Origin: Ceratobasidium sp. AG-K | Lineage: Eukaryota > Basidiomycota > Agaricomycetes > Cantharellales > Ceratobasidiaceae | Direction of reading: 5' to 3' | Length of the DNA stretch: 64,000 bases | Assembly (NCBI GenBank): GCA_037039685.1 | Contig: JAWNGF010000002.1 | Coordinates: 1,302,001 to 1,366,000 of the forward strand | In this document: positions 36,827 through 47,767 of the stretch, piece by piece | Numbering within the stretch: position 1 is the first letter of the stretch | Layout of the letters: every line of letters starts with the position of its first letter | Notes under the pieces: generated by a model | Databases searched by the model: none | The model's input: the letters and a program-made list of their open reading frames with translations, nothing else | Told to the model about the DNA's origin: nothing | Translations under genes and position numbers: made by a program

Positions 36827-37975
36827 TATATTCGGAACGCCCTCTCCAAGCTGGCCGAGGAAGCAGGTGATGGAACACTAGCTTGCTTTACCGATGGATC
36901 CATGAAGAAGATCAAACGGCGACGCTGTGTCGGCGCTGGATTCACGATACGCAAAGGGGGAGCGGAGCTGGTTGCTGGCCGTGCGGGCCTTGGATGCAAG
37001 GCCAAGGTATATGACGGCAAAATGCTAGCCCTGGCGTTGGCGGCCCGGAAAGTCGTCGCGCTTGCTCTCGAAACTAATACTCAACACATATCCTTCAACT
37101 CAGACAACATTCCGGCCGTGCAAACCATCTCATTGCTTACCCCCCATGCCGGCCAATATTGTTCGCGCATTTTCCATGAGCATGTCGACCGCTTCTTGGC
37201 TGCAAGCCCATCGAACCGGGTCACGATCCGCTGGGTCCCAAGTCACAAAGGCAGCGAAGGAAACGAACGAGCTGACAAACTCGCTAACGAGGCTTGCCAG
37301 GTGGACGCTAAGCCCATCTTCTGACGCACCATCACATGGGCTAGAGCGCACGCTACTCGGACAGTAGCACGACGGTGGCGATCTCTATGGGCCTCGACAC
37401 AGCGCTCTTTACATATCAATACTACCGTACTCAAGATGCCGAGCTTGAAGCTAAGGCCGTTCCATCGGGATCCAGGATTCCCTCGGTGGGTCCACTCCCG
37501 CCTGCTGCAAGTCATTCTAGGGCACTGTAGTGCCGGCGAGTACTTCGCTCGTTTCGTTCCATCGAAAGACCCATCCTGCCCCTGCGGGGAGGCCGATACT
37601 CAAACCATAAGGCACGTCCTGCTGGACTGCCCTTTGCACGACGAGGCCAGGGGACATTTGCGCACGGTCTCCAATCCGCCCAATACTGCCAGACTTTTTG
37701 GCACACATACCGGCCTTAAGGCTTTGGCCAGCTTTATCAAGGTTTCATCGGCATTTGGCTATGCTTAGTTTCTTGTTTGTCTTTTTTGTTCTTTCTGCTC
37801 CTCTTCACGCCTCCCTCCGGGGTTGTTTTCATCTGACCGTGCCTGCCTTACCTCCGTGTGGACATGTACTTTTGTACCTTTGCCTTCTCGATCTTGTGCT
37901 AGTGCGGCACTGAGCGGTTTGACCTCGTGTTCATGTAGCTCGTTAAAGATGTATCCAAAAAAAAAAAAAAAAAAA

Positions 37976-39020
37976 TCTAGTCGCACGTGATTCTGCCTTT
38001 GAGCATTTGAAATTGAGCACTGGCGGAATCACGGCTAGAAGGCTTGGTATAACCTGGCATGCCTCCACCGAAAGCCAAAATTCTCGTTCGGCTTGTAAGG
38101 TCTCGTGATGCCAGGACCTTTCTCCTGGGTCTCCAGAGCACTCGGGGTGGCTCGTAAGCGCTCAGGAGATAAACGAGATTTTCGGCTTTTGGTAGAGTGT
38201 AGAGGGCCGTGCCTCGCGCGGCCCGCGTCACCACGACGAAATAGTAAATACATATCGCTCAATATACAAAGTTTGGATTTTCGACCTCTGTATTTCGGTT
38301 TATTGAGGAAGAGGATTGAAGCTTTCGCTCGCCTTGTCTCCGGCCTCGAGGCAGATAGCAAAACGTGTTTGTCCCACGTTGTGTAACCAAACAGGAACAA
38401 ATTGATACCCCCATGTACTACCTACCTCACCATCCTTCTGGCATTGGCACTCGAACCAGCCGATTGTTCGTTAGATCTGATAGCCTTCTAAGCTCAGCTG
38501 TTGGCAAGTAAAATAGGTTCAAAATGAATGTGCGCGCATGTATGTAGCAATTCTGTTACAGACGTAGCGATCAGCGAATTAGTTTAATTAGCATATCGCG
38601 AGGGGGCCAATGGGGATGGAGCCCCTCGAATATACTGGCACCCATATCTCTGGGTGTATGTGTACGTGAATTAGACAGTGTTGTCAATATGGCCAACTCG
38701 GGCCGGAATAGCTATCTCTCTTGCTTTTCAGCGTCCCCCTGACTATTCACATTAGCCTCGTGCAGCTTCCCGGCACCATCTCACACGTCTGCCTCAAACG
38801 TCTCACCCTGTCCACATGTAAACCGGTGGGCAAGTCTGAAACAGGGATTGGCAAGCACAACTCTTAAATACGTTCGTCTCGCTCGCAGCTCGGCTCGGTT
38901 TCTAGCCCTCCTTGATATATTCGCAGAGATACAACAAGCAGCTTAACAGAACATAGACACAACTACTTCTTGTCCCCAATTTCCCTACCCCTCCGCTTAT
39001 TCAACCGGGTCAACGGCGCT
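37976..39020. other. Spacer between LINE and copy 3
   Basis: Begins with the right target-site duplication (to 37990). The middle part shows no supported gene. From about 38690 to 39020 it matches the 3' flank of copy 5 (45330-45654): shared words include CTCAAACGTCTCAC, CTTAAATACGTTCG against CTTAAATGCTTTCG, ATACAACAAG, GAACATAG and TCAACGGCGC. So this is the downstream part of the duplicated minus-strand gene unit. Confidence 0.6.
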
Positions 39021-41110
39021 TCAGTCTCCAACAATGTTCCTCGGACTCGCGGACTCGGCTTGTGACACGGGTAGTAAAGCACCCCGAGGATGTGATGTCA
39101 CGGCGCTTGCATGATGAACAATAGGAGCCGATTGAGAACTTTGAGGCGCGGACGGAGTGCTCTGCAACATGTTAGTCTTCCCATAGTACCCTCAGTATCA
39201 ACCACCAAACTCACAATGTTATCGACCCAAAGCCCACTCGCTCGCATGTTCTGCATAATGGTGTCGACAATAACGCGCACGGCGCCGGGATTGTTGGTCA
39301 TAATGAACATACCGAGCCGGTAGAGATCGGCGAACTAAACAAACAACAAAAGTGTAAGCACGTTGAATCCAGCTTCGTCAAAGGAATGACACTCACGCCA
39401 GCATACCCTTCAAGTGTTTGGAGCCCAGGGTGATCACATAGTACTCCACTCTCGACGCAATCATCGCATCTCCCGACCACGGCGTGGTCGTAGTCGTAGA
39501 TCCATAATCTGTACTTGCTTACATGACCCAGCCAGCTTCTCATTGAATTCTCAAACTCTGCGGGAGTAGGGGGGCCATCGTTCGCAGCCAGGAAAAAGGC
39601 CAGGTAGAAGCACGATCTGGAAACATGCTTTGACTTGAATTCTATTGCTTGCGCGAACTGGCAAGGCGAACATGATCGGATTAGGTTGACCATATCCCCA
39701 GCGTTAAAGCTTGGTATGTTGCTCTCCCTACAAATATCGATTATGATTGTCGGGGTCTGAGCGCCACGCAGGTTGAACCGTTTGCGAATAGTTGACATCC
39801 ACTTGTGGATATCATCCCCTTCGAGGGATGCTTCCTCCGGTAAGCACATCCGGTTATGTTCATTGCCCCGGCCGGTCAGGAATACGAGCAACCTAGCACG
39901 GTTGAGAAAGGCTAGCAGATAAAGCCAGATAAACCAGCGCCTAATAGTTTCGACCGTCAAGTCATCGTCAGCAAGAGGCGAGAACCGCATGGTGGGATCG
40001 GCGACGGGTCGATGGAGGATGCCCTGAAAGACTCCGAGGTCATGTTTTGGGTCTTTAAGCCCGTCGTCTACGGCCACGAACAAGACGGAGAGATTGCCCG
40101 TGTCCTGTGCGGAAAGATCTTTCGAACCGGTGCTTAGCGACTTATTCAATCCCTCGGTCTCGATCGGGTGTGGTAGAGGTATATCGGTTCCCCAGGCCAA
40201 GGTCTGGGATCGTGGTTGGAGGGTCGTGACGAGGCGGTTTGGATTGGGAAGACTTCTGGAACGCGAGGCTACGGCGGTCGACACGGGACGGCGGGTATGC
40301 GAAGGATTCGATGGTAGATTTCCGGGTGGTTGGATCCAACGGGAGGTTATGCTAGTCAGAAGGTTCTTGAGGAACAGCAGCACTAAGATGACAATCGCTG
40401 GGACTGGACAACGAACAATGAGAAGCTGGGACATTGATAGCACAACCCGTGCACTCGCACCTTCGATGGGTGAAATGCCATCTCCAGGATTGGGGTCGTA
40501 TTCCTCGGTCACCGGGTGTAAAATGGCCTGCTCTGGAGGATTCCGTGAATACCAGTAGGTCGAAATATTCTTCGATAGGACTCACCCTGTAGAGCGCTAC
40601 GACGGGATGGATTGTTGTCGAAAGCTGACGCCGTAGTTGATGACTTTCCCCGATACTTTGCTACATGGGGTGCGTCGTCGATTTCTCCTAGCGGAGGTTG
40701 ACATAGGGGAGCTGAGGGTTTCCTGTTAACTAATGCGTTTGAACGCCAGGAAAATCGCACCTACCATCATCTAGTATTGGTGTGCCGGCCAATACCGAGT
40801 AGCTGCGCCTTGGGGCATGGGGCAAAGGATGGCTCTGTGACGCTCGCCACTCGTGTCCACACCATTTACCAAACGAAAAAACGGCAAGAACGGTCGCGGC
40901 AGGGGTAAAAATCGTCCAGATGTAGATAAGCGTGAGTTGGCGGTCGTGGAGAAGACGTGGTATGTGTAGGACGCATTCTATGTTCGTGTCGACGTAGACG
41001 GACGATGCTGAAATCTTTATAAGGATTTCGGATGGTAGTGCATGGCTAAGGGCGAGTATGAAGATCGTGGTCAAAAGAAACCAAATCTTGACGTGTGTAA
41101 ACGTAGACAT
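39021..41110 (-). CDS. Caspase-like membrane protein, copy 3 (catalytic His replaced by Arg)
   Basis: Start MSTFTHVKIWFLLTTIFILA at 41110 gives a signal peptide ending near HALPS, a 35-residue ectodomain, and a membrane segment (IWTIFTPAATVLAVFSF). The caspase-like domain follows a Pro/Ser/Thr/Arg-rich linker and reads LSVLFVAVDDGLKDPKHD, VFLTGRGNEHNRMCL, IIIDICRESNIPS, IRSCSPCQFAQ. The Cys cluster is HAVVGRCDDCVESGVLC. After a conserved intron comes FADLYRLGMFIMTNNPGA; the final exon (STPSAPQSSQSAPIV) ends in TGA at 39021-39023. A TATA-like CTATAAA lies 90 bases upstream (41201-41207). It is the closest relative of copy 5 in this window and forms a divergent pair with copy 4. No break is visible. 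Confidence 0.78.
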
Positions 41111-42430
41111 CGGGGTTTGGAAACATAACAGTTGGTGGTCACAGATACTGATGTCGTCAAAGGCGGGAGATGAGGCCACCAGCCCTCTCGGTCGCTCTGC
41201 TTTATAGGCCTATTATTCCTTTGCATGCAGGATGGCCTGACGGGAAACTGGGCGGTGCCGGATCGGCCCATCGCTTTTCTCGGACATTTCAGTCAGGTAC
41301 GGTAACGAAAGAAGCTGCAAAAACGGGATCCCACCATAAAATTACGACTTCCCCACCATAACCTTACCCTTACAGAAAGGTTATTCGCCTTCGTATGTAT
41401 GTTAGCCCAACTACGACAAGCTCTCGTCTGCACCCACAACTATTTTTCGACGCGCTTCTCCACGTCACGCTGAGACCGCGTTTGCTTCCGGCCTCGCGAC
41501 GCACTGCATTGATGTGCCTGCCAGACACCCCTAGCTTTTCTATTTTGCCGGTCGGCCCCAGCACCTACGCAAGCACACCGTGCCGAGGCAGTCCCTGCAT
41601 ATACCCTCGTTGATTTGTGGATCATTGTTCCTCACGAAGATCCCAAAGTCAAAAGGTTTTTTCGTGAAGCGGCTGTAGCTGGCGCGCGGCGGACCCGGGC
41701 TCCAACAAGGTCAGTTGGCTTTCCATTTATAGAAGTTGGAGATATCACGTATATTCACTATCGCGTTATTGTACCAATTGCGATCTCTTAGGTGTCATTC
41801 TTCCACGCCCCTCCTCCCTGGATCGAATTCGGAGATGCCCATTGCGCTCTCTGACTGATGACGGAACGGATACATGCGGACCTACGATCATCCACTACGT
41901 TCATTTGCTCATTGCCCCAGCTATTGCCGCGCGTCTCCCTGCGGTATGCTGCGAGTGTGTATTGCTTCCCGCGCGTCACCACATCCCGGCGCGAACAATT
42001 ACTCCGTCGTGTTTCTGCATGGATCTTCTAGAGTCGCCCACGCGGTTGGCAAGGCCTGGAAGCCCCAATCGGTTGAACTCAAGGATACGTCCTTCGTCAG
42101 GCGGAAATTCCCGCAAGAGATTCTGGCCAAATCATGAATACTATAGCCCATTTCGACAAAGACCGAAGCTTCGTGTCTGCAGAGTCGCCCACACCCTATG
42201 AGTCAGCATCCCATGACACGAATCCAGTTGGTCATTCTTTCATCAGCAGACAATGCGGCTATCATATAGGTCTAGTGCTTTTTGACGGGGAGGTGACATC
42301 GGGAGGATAGCCGAGCTACTCAGGCGAGAAGCCCGTGTATCTTAAAATTCGGGGTCGTTTTCATGGAGAACATATAAGGTGAATGCCGCTGCACGGGCTC
42401 TTCGTTCGCTATCCCGCAGTCCCACTCGCA
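41111..42430. other. Divergent spacer of copies 3 and 4, duplicated at copy 5
   Basis: Collinear over about 800-1,000 bases with 48085-48960. Shared words occur in the same order: CGACGC-CTTCTGC/CTCGTCTGC region, TGCGCTCTC, GTGTTTCTGC against GTGCGTTTCTGC, GGTCTTCTA, GCCTGGAA-CCCAATCG, CATTTCGACAAAGAC, ATGAATCCAG. Frames in both copies carry stops, so this may be a dead third gene or a long shared regulatory region. TATA-like ACATATAAGG at 42370-42379 precedes the copy 4 start by about 55 bases. Confidence 0.55.
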
Positions 42431-44600
42431 ATGCCCGCGACCACAGATGTAGTTTCTTCCCTCGCCGGTGCGGATCACGTTACGGAGATCTGCATAACGA
42501 CGTCACTTGCCCTTGACGTGCACCATGTTGCCATGGAGAGCGTCAAGTTAACAGTCAATGTCGTATGCCAACCCTCTACCGGCCTCGGTTCTCGCTTCAA
42601 CCATTTCGTACTCCTCGCCCTCTGGTATGGCTGTTGGATCGGCTTTGCATTCGTGCTTCATATTTTCGTCGGGCGCTATTGGCCCCGATCTCGAAACGGA
42701 GCTGGGAAAAGGCCCCGGAGCTGTCGATATCGGATTCCAACGGGGCAGGGTCGTACAGGAGTGAGTTGCCCGTCCATACAGGGAGAAGGTAGGTGCGATT
42801 CCTACCATTCACCGAAAAGTTGGGCTAACTCGATGCTCTAGATAGCTCACCGTTTCCCTTTGCAAACGTCGACGACGACACCCTCGCTGATGTTTCGAGC
42901 ACACCCAATGGGAGAGGTCGTCGGTCTGCTACCGTCGGTAGCAGCGTTATGCTGTCTCGTTTTAACCCTTTGGCCGGCGAGTTTTTTCACAATAAAGGTT
43001 GACGTTGCGCTGAAGCACGTCTTATCTTGAACAGACCAAGCTGACACCCAGAACTCTTTGACGATCAACGAGAGCGACGCTCCTACTACAAATTCACACG
43101 GTATGTTTGATCGACAGCCCCATCGGCGGAGTAATAAAACTCCGGCCCTTCTTTCCTTCTCCAGGCCATTTGACATCTCAAACTCTATCGAATCGGCCCC
43201 CATCGACTTCTTTGATACAGCCGGGCGATCCTGTAACCCCTCGCCCCGGCGTTGCATCTCCAAACACCGGCAAAAGACGTACATATCTCTCAGGGCCTGT
43301 TCGTTCCCAAAGTCGCCGGCGAGCACACCAGAATGCAATCCTGGACGTTTTCGAGCCTCGATTAGCTGAGCCTATTCCCCTGTTGGCGACGCTCCTCGCC
43401 TGGACCACCCTACCTACACCACCTGCCAGTAGTTCGAGCGTGTTTGAGCCCAGGCCGGCTGATCCAACCAGGAGTACACCATTACTCGCGGCCTTGTATC
43501 CCCGACTTGGCCACCTCACGGTAGCTTCTCGGACCAAGTGGTTTATATTCGTCATCGCAGTGACTTGCAAGGAGCACGAAGTAATAGACCCCAAGTTCGA
43601 TCTCGCTTTTCTCCGAAAGGTGTTCGACCAATCCAAGTCCACGAACGTCCGCTTTGAATGTTTGGCCGAAGGGGACGCTACTCTCGAAAACATCCGGGCC
43701 AAGCTTGAATCCCTCTACTGCGAAGCTCGGGAAACCCACGGTCCATTTCGGTTGTGCATCTACCTTACTGGCATAGGAGACGGCGATAGCAAGATGTGCC
43801 TCCTTGGCGGCGAGGTCGTCAGTGAACAAGAGTTGGGAGGTTGGACACTAGGCCTACAAGATCAATCGACCGGCAGCCGATACTCAAACTCTATAAGCGC
43901 AATATTGGACTTCTGCCGTGAGGCAATGAAGCAACGGGACTTGATGGACGATAGGCTAGGCCTTGTTTGGTCATCTTCGATTGGTGAACCACCGTCTGCA
44001 AATGCTTACTCTCTTGGTGATGGCCTGCCAATGTCTTGCTTTCTTATTGCCCTTTTTTCGGTTGCAAACAATATCACTACTGGCTCCAACGCATTCGGGG
44101 AAGCAATTAAACTACAGCTTGAACAAATCGGGGACTTCTTGCGCTTTTGTTACGGCAAGCAGCATGAAACCAATGGACAATGTGAACGCTGCAAGGCTCA
44201 AGGGGAGAATTGTCTTCTGCTTGCACTGCAGGTGCCCGAGTGGGATTCGGCCGGAGTGAGTGGCTCGTAGTGCATCAACCTTCCAATCCTAACTTGACCC
44301 TTCAGCTCGACATGCTTACCGCCCTAGCAGAGCTTATCAAGGCCGAGTATTCTGAGTATGCACTTGAGGTTTCCGAAGCGCTCGCCCGGGAAATGGGAGA
44401 ACAAGGCTTTCTGGCTAGAAGTGTAGGTCTGGAACTAATGTTGAGCGACTTCAAATTAATAATTCGCAATGTTTCAGAACGACTGTCATTTGCCCTCTGG
44501 CTCGAAGCAAGCATCCTCCGTTCGGGAAGCTCAAGCTTCGACGCCACACTTTCGTGGTGCAAATGAGCGAACCTCCCAAATAGTGGAGCACATGGGTTGA
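42431..44600 (+). CDS. Caspase-like membrane protein, copy 4 (catalytic His replaced by Ile)
   Basis: The ATG at 42431 is preferred over one at 42383 because the latter is only a few bases from a TATA-like element and is missing in the duplicate at 49135, whereas 42431 is conserved. The N-terminal part holds VKLTVNVVCQPS and a membrane span (FVLLALWYGCWIGFAFVLHI). Linker exons join cleanly (NSH to GHLTSQTLS across 43091-43165). Domain: KWFIFVIAVTCKEHEVIDPK, IYLTGIGDGDSKMCL, AILDFCREAMK, LVWSSSIGEPPSA (here the second conserved Cys is Ser). Cys cluster: HETNGQCERCKAQGENC. Then, after the conserved intron, LDMLTALAELIKAEYSEY and a last exon NDCHLPSGSKQASSVREA ending in TGA at 44598-44600. The frame is unbroken. 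Confidence 0.78.
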
Positions 44601-45654
44601 CCTCATAAACTCTCTCGTTTGTTATATTCCTCCAGAGGCCGCCAATAGGATCATAATGTGTTACGGTAAACTAAATATAAAAACGACTTTTGCTTCCGTT
44701 TAGCTAGAAATGTGCGGATGTAAATTTAAATCTGGCGTGCATTCACAAGCGCTAGTCGGTCCTGCTTATGCTGAAAAGAACGCCCGTCTCTGCTGTGTGC
44801 ACGCGGGCTGTGATTTGTGCCAGTGCCGTTCGGGTCCATTTCGGGCCTCTGATTGATGGTAAGTAGGGGTGTAGCTCCTGGGGGGACAACTTGGAGGACG
44901 ATATTCACTATATATGGAAGTCAGTATTGGTGACACCTGGACATCGCTCTCTGACTGGTACTCTTTTGATAGTGGTGGATCCTAGGATGAGGGTCATGGT
45001 GTGGCCTCCTAATTAAAGCGCGATGCTTTTGAATGAAGAGTGTGAGTTGAGGCTCGCAGTAACGGCGTTCGTTATTGTATGCGTGCTAATTCGCGAGATA
45101 AACAGAATAATTGCAACCGGCAAACTAATTATGTTTGTTTATACAAAGTCTGGCCGCCAAGCTCATCCTAAGTCCACTCCGTCATATCCGTTATATTTGG
45201 CTATGCCGCTCAATTAGTTGAAATTGGCAGATCGTCCCAAGGCACAGAGCAGTCTGGAAAGCTCCCAATATATTGTTCGTTATTTACGTTATTGTAAACA
45301 TGGGCTAGTTAGGCGTTCTTGTCGGCGAAGCTACCTCAGGCTGGGAACGGCGTGATCTCGCTTTCCCGCGGCACCCAGTCGCTCAACTTAGCCTCGTGTA
45401 TTTTCAGTATCTCACGCATTGATCTCAAACGTCTCACATAAGTCCGCATGCAAACCACATGTAATGTCAGAAACACGGGGTTGATGAACAAAAGTCTTAA
45501 ATGCTTTCGCTTCACCTGCAGCGCGACTCAGTTTCTAGTCCTCCTCAACACAATCGCGTGTCTGAAGTGCATACAACAAGTGGATTCACGGAACATAGCC
45601 ATCCCCTCCCCAACTTCTTTACCCCTTGGCGTATTTCACAGGATCAACGGCGCC
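44601..45654. repeat. Spacer after copy 4, duplicated at 34060-34842 and 38690-39020
   Basis: No gene recognised. The left part matches 34060-34400 and the right part matches 34570-34840 and the 3' flank of copy 3. Similarity in order and spacing shows that spacer and genes were duplicated together. Confidence 0.6.
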
Positions 45655-47767
45655 TCACGCCTCGACGATGATACTCGGAGACTCGGCCTGTACCATCAAC
45701 GGTGCGGCACCCCGCGAATGCTGTGCTGCCGCGCTTGAATTCTGCACAATAGGGGTTGATTGGGGGGTTTGAGACATGGAGGCCCGCTGCAGAACATAAG
45801 CTTCCAAAAGTGCTCCCGACACTCGCCAGACTTACGTTTCTCCGGCTCCAAAGCTCAATATCCGTCTCCTCTTTGTGAAAGCGATTAACGATATCGCACA
45901 TGGGGCCAGGGTGTTTCGTTGCTATGAACACACCAAGTTCATGGAGGTCGGACCACTAGTTGGTCCAAGGAGCATCAGGATATGGAATCTCGACGTATCA
46001 CAGAAGCAGTACGTACCCCGTCGTCCCCTGGTTCAAGGGTTTGAGGTTCGGGTTGGTCACACGTCGAATCGTTCGTACAGTCCTTACAGTCCCCCGGGTT
46101 GGCGTGCCAAATTTCATGGATCTGCGCTCTGAGCTTGCCTACTTGACCCAACCACTACACGAGCGCCTTCTTGAATGCGTTTGGACTAGGAGGGCGGTCA
46201 TTCGCCGCAAGGAAAAAGGAGAGGTAGAAGCACGACCTGGATATGTTTTTGGGCACAAAACCTATGGCTTGTGCAAGTTCGCCAGGTGAGCACGACCGGA
46301 TCAGGTTAGCCAGGCCCCCAGCGTTGAAACTCGCCAGGACCTGTTGCCTACACACGTCGAGTATAATTGTGGGGATCTGAGCGCCGGGAAGGCGCACGGT
46401 TGATAGCCAGTCGAAAATATCTTTCTCGGCGAGAAACGCATTGCCCGGCAAGCACATTCCGCCCTCGGCGCCTCGACCAGCTAGGAACACCAGCAATCTG
46501 GAGCGGGTAATAAAAGCCAACAAATAGAGCCGAATAAATCGTCGTCTGATGGTGTCAAGCGTCACATCGTTTCCGGCAAGTGAAGAGAAGGGGATAATGG
46601 CGGGGTCGTTGACGGGCTGGTGGAGGATAGTCTGAAAAACACCGAGGTCGTGATCTGGGTCTCCCAGTCCGTCGTCCGCGGCGACGAAAAGGACGGAGAG
46701 GTTGTCGGCAGGCGGAGCGGAAAGGTCTGCTGGGCCGGTGTACAACGACTTGTGCAACGTCAACGGCGTGATTTCGGTTGGATTGGGCGGAGACGGTTCG
46801 GGTTCGACATCATGAAATAACGTGTTGTATCGTGCCTGAAGGCGGGTGGCTACGACGAGGAGCCTCGGATCGGGCACGCTCCGCGATCGTCCGGGTCCAA
46901 CCGTTGCACAAGGGTGGCAGGTTTGCGGCGGATTGGATAGTGGGTTGTCGAGAACCTCGTACCACCGAGTAATAATCAAGGGCAAATCGTCGTTGTGGGA
47001 CAAGGATGGTTCAGCTGCAACTAGCGCCGGATACCGTATCAGTGAGAAGTCAAGGCATGGACACAAAGGGTTATTTACATATCACTTGAGCGGCCAGAGT
47101 GGTATTGCAACATCCGGATTCGAGATATCGATCGGAAGCTGCGATCGATGATGAGCGTGAAACGGCACCTGCTAGGGGAAGCCGATGAATACGGGTGAGC
47201 CGAAAGATATCCGAACGTGACTTACTCTGCAGCACGTTACGACGGGATGAAGCACCGTCGGAAGCCGACGCCATAGCGAGGGACTTTCCCTTATTACTGA
47301 ACGGCTGGGGACAATCATTATGTGCGTCATTGGTCATTTCTGGGCTGGTTGGCGGGAGTCGGCTAAGATTTTTCGATTAACAAGAGCTGGACAGCAGAAA
47401 GATACCACCTACGGTTGACGCAGGCTGGTTCGCCAACCGAGCCGGAGTGGTTGCACCCAGGGCGCGCGATCCATCCCTGCGACACCTGCTCCCCTTGTCT
47501 ACGCCATGTAGCAAACAGAAAAGCGACGAAAAAAACGACCGCAACCAGAATAAGAATGCACCAAGTGCGAAACTGTACGCGTTGACTGTCGGTAGGGGCA
47601 TGTAGTAGTTGTAGGTCATAAGTATTGTCCTTGCCGACGTAACTGGCTGACGTCAGATTCCGTACAGGGAGTCTGGACGGCAGAGCGTGGGCAGGGATGA
47701 GTAGTCTGGTCGTGGTCAAGAGCAACCCAATGGCCAGTCCGACGTGGGCGTTCAAATTTATAAACAT
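45655..47767 (-). pseudogene. Caspase-like membrane protein, copy 5, with one in-frame stop
   Basis: Start MFINLNAHVGLAIGLLLTTT (47767): signal peptide, a short ectodomain with an NLTS glycosylation site, membrane span (CILILVAVVFFVAFLFATW). Domain: LSVLFVAADDGLGDPDHD, VFLAGRGAEGGMCL (His replaced by Arg), IILDVCRQQVLAS, IRSCSPGELAQA. A TAG at 46155-46157 follows NAFKKALV. Beyond it the same frame continues without further stops through WLGQVGKLRAQIHEI and the Cys cluster HANPGDCKDCTNDSTC, then conserved introns, WSDLHELGVFIATKHPGP, and a last exon RASMSQTPQSTPIVQ to TGA at 45655-45657. It is the duplicate of copy 3. The single stop makes it a young pseudogene or, less likely, a truncated or read-through product lacking the Cys cluster. 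Confidence 0.8.

Larger units (their letters stand above)
34859..37768 (+). pseudogene. LINE ORF2 C-terminal remnant (RNase H and CCHC-like tail)
   Basis: The coding part of the LINE, split at 35245/36829 by the Tc1 insertion. RNase H motifs are ACFTDGSM, FNSDNIPAVQ and VPSHKGSEGNERADKL. The position where RNase H families usually have the second acidic residue reads YDGKMLALAL, so a Lys may replace the catalytic Glu. A TGA at 37322-37324 interrupts the frame, which then continues unbroken (RTITWARAHATRTVARRW) to the tail with CPCGEADTQTIRHVLLDC and a final TAG near 37768. Apart from that stop the frame is intact, so decay is recent. Confidence 0.85.
34859..37975 (+). mobile_element. 5'-truncated LINE with A tail, interrupted by a Tc1 element
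   Basis: A non-LTR retrotransposon remnant. It begins abruptly inside the C-terminal part of the reverse transcriptase ORF (GAFRTSSTVAMEHVAAIPPL), continues with an RNase H domain and a zinc-knuckle tail, and ends in 19 adenines (37957-37975). It is bounded by a 16-base target-site duplication, so the insertion was by target-primed reverse transcription and was already 5'-truncated when it landed. The Tc1 element 35248-36826 sits within it; taking it out with one TA restores the frame (RQAYIRNALSKL). No reverse transcriptase core is present, so the copy cannot move by itself. Confidence 0.9.

Noticed and set aside
42383..42430. Upstream in-frame ATG as start of copy 4
   Set aside because: It is only a few bases from a TATA-like element and absent from the duplicate, whereas the ATG at 42431 is conserved.
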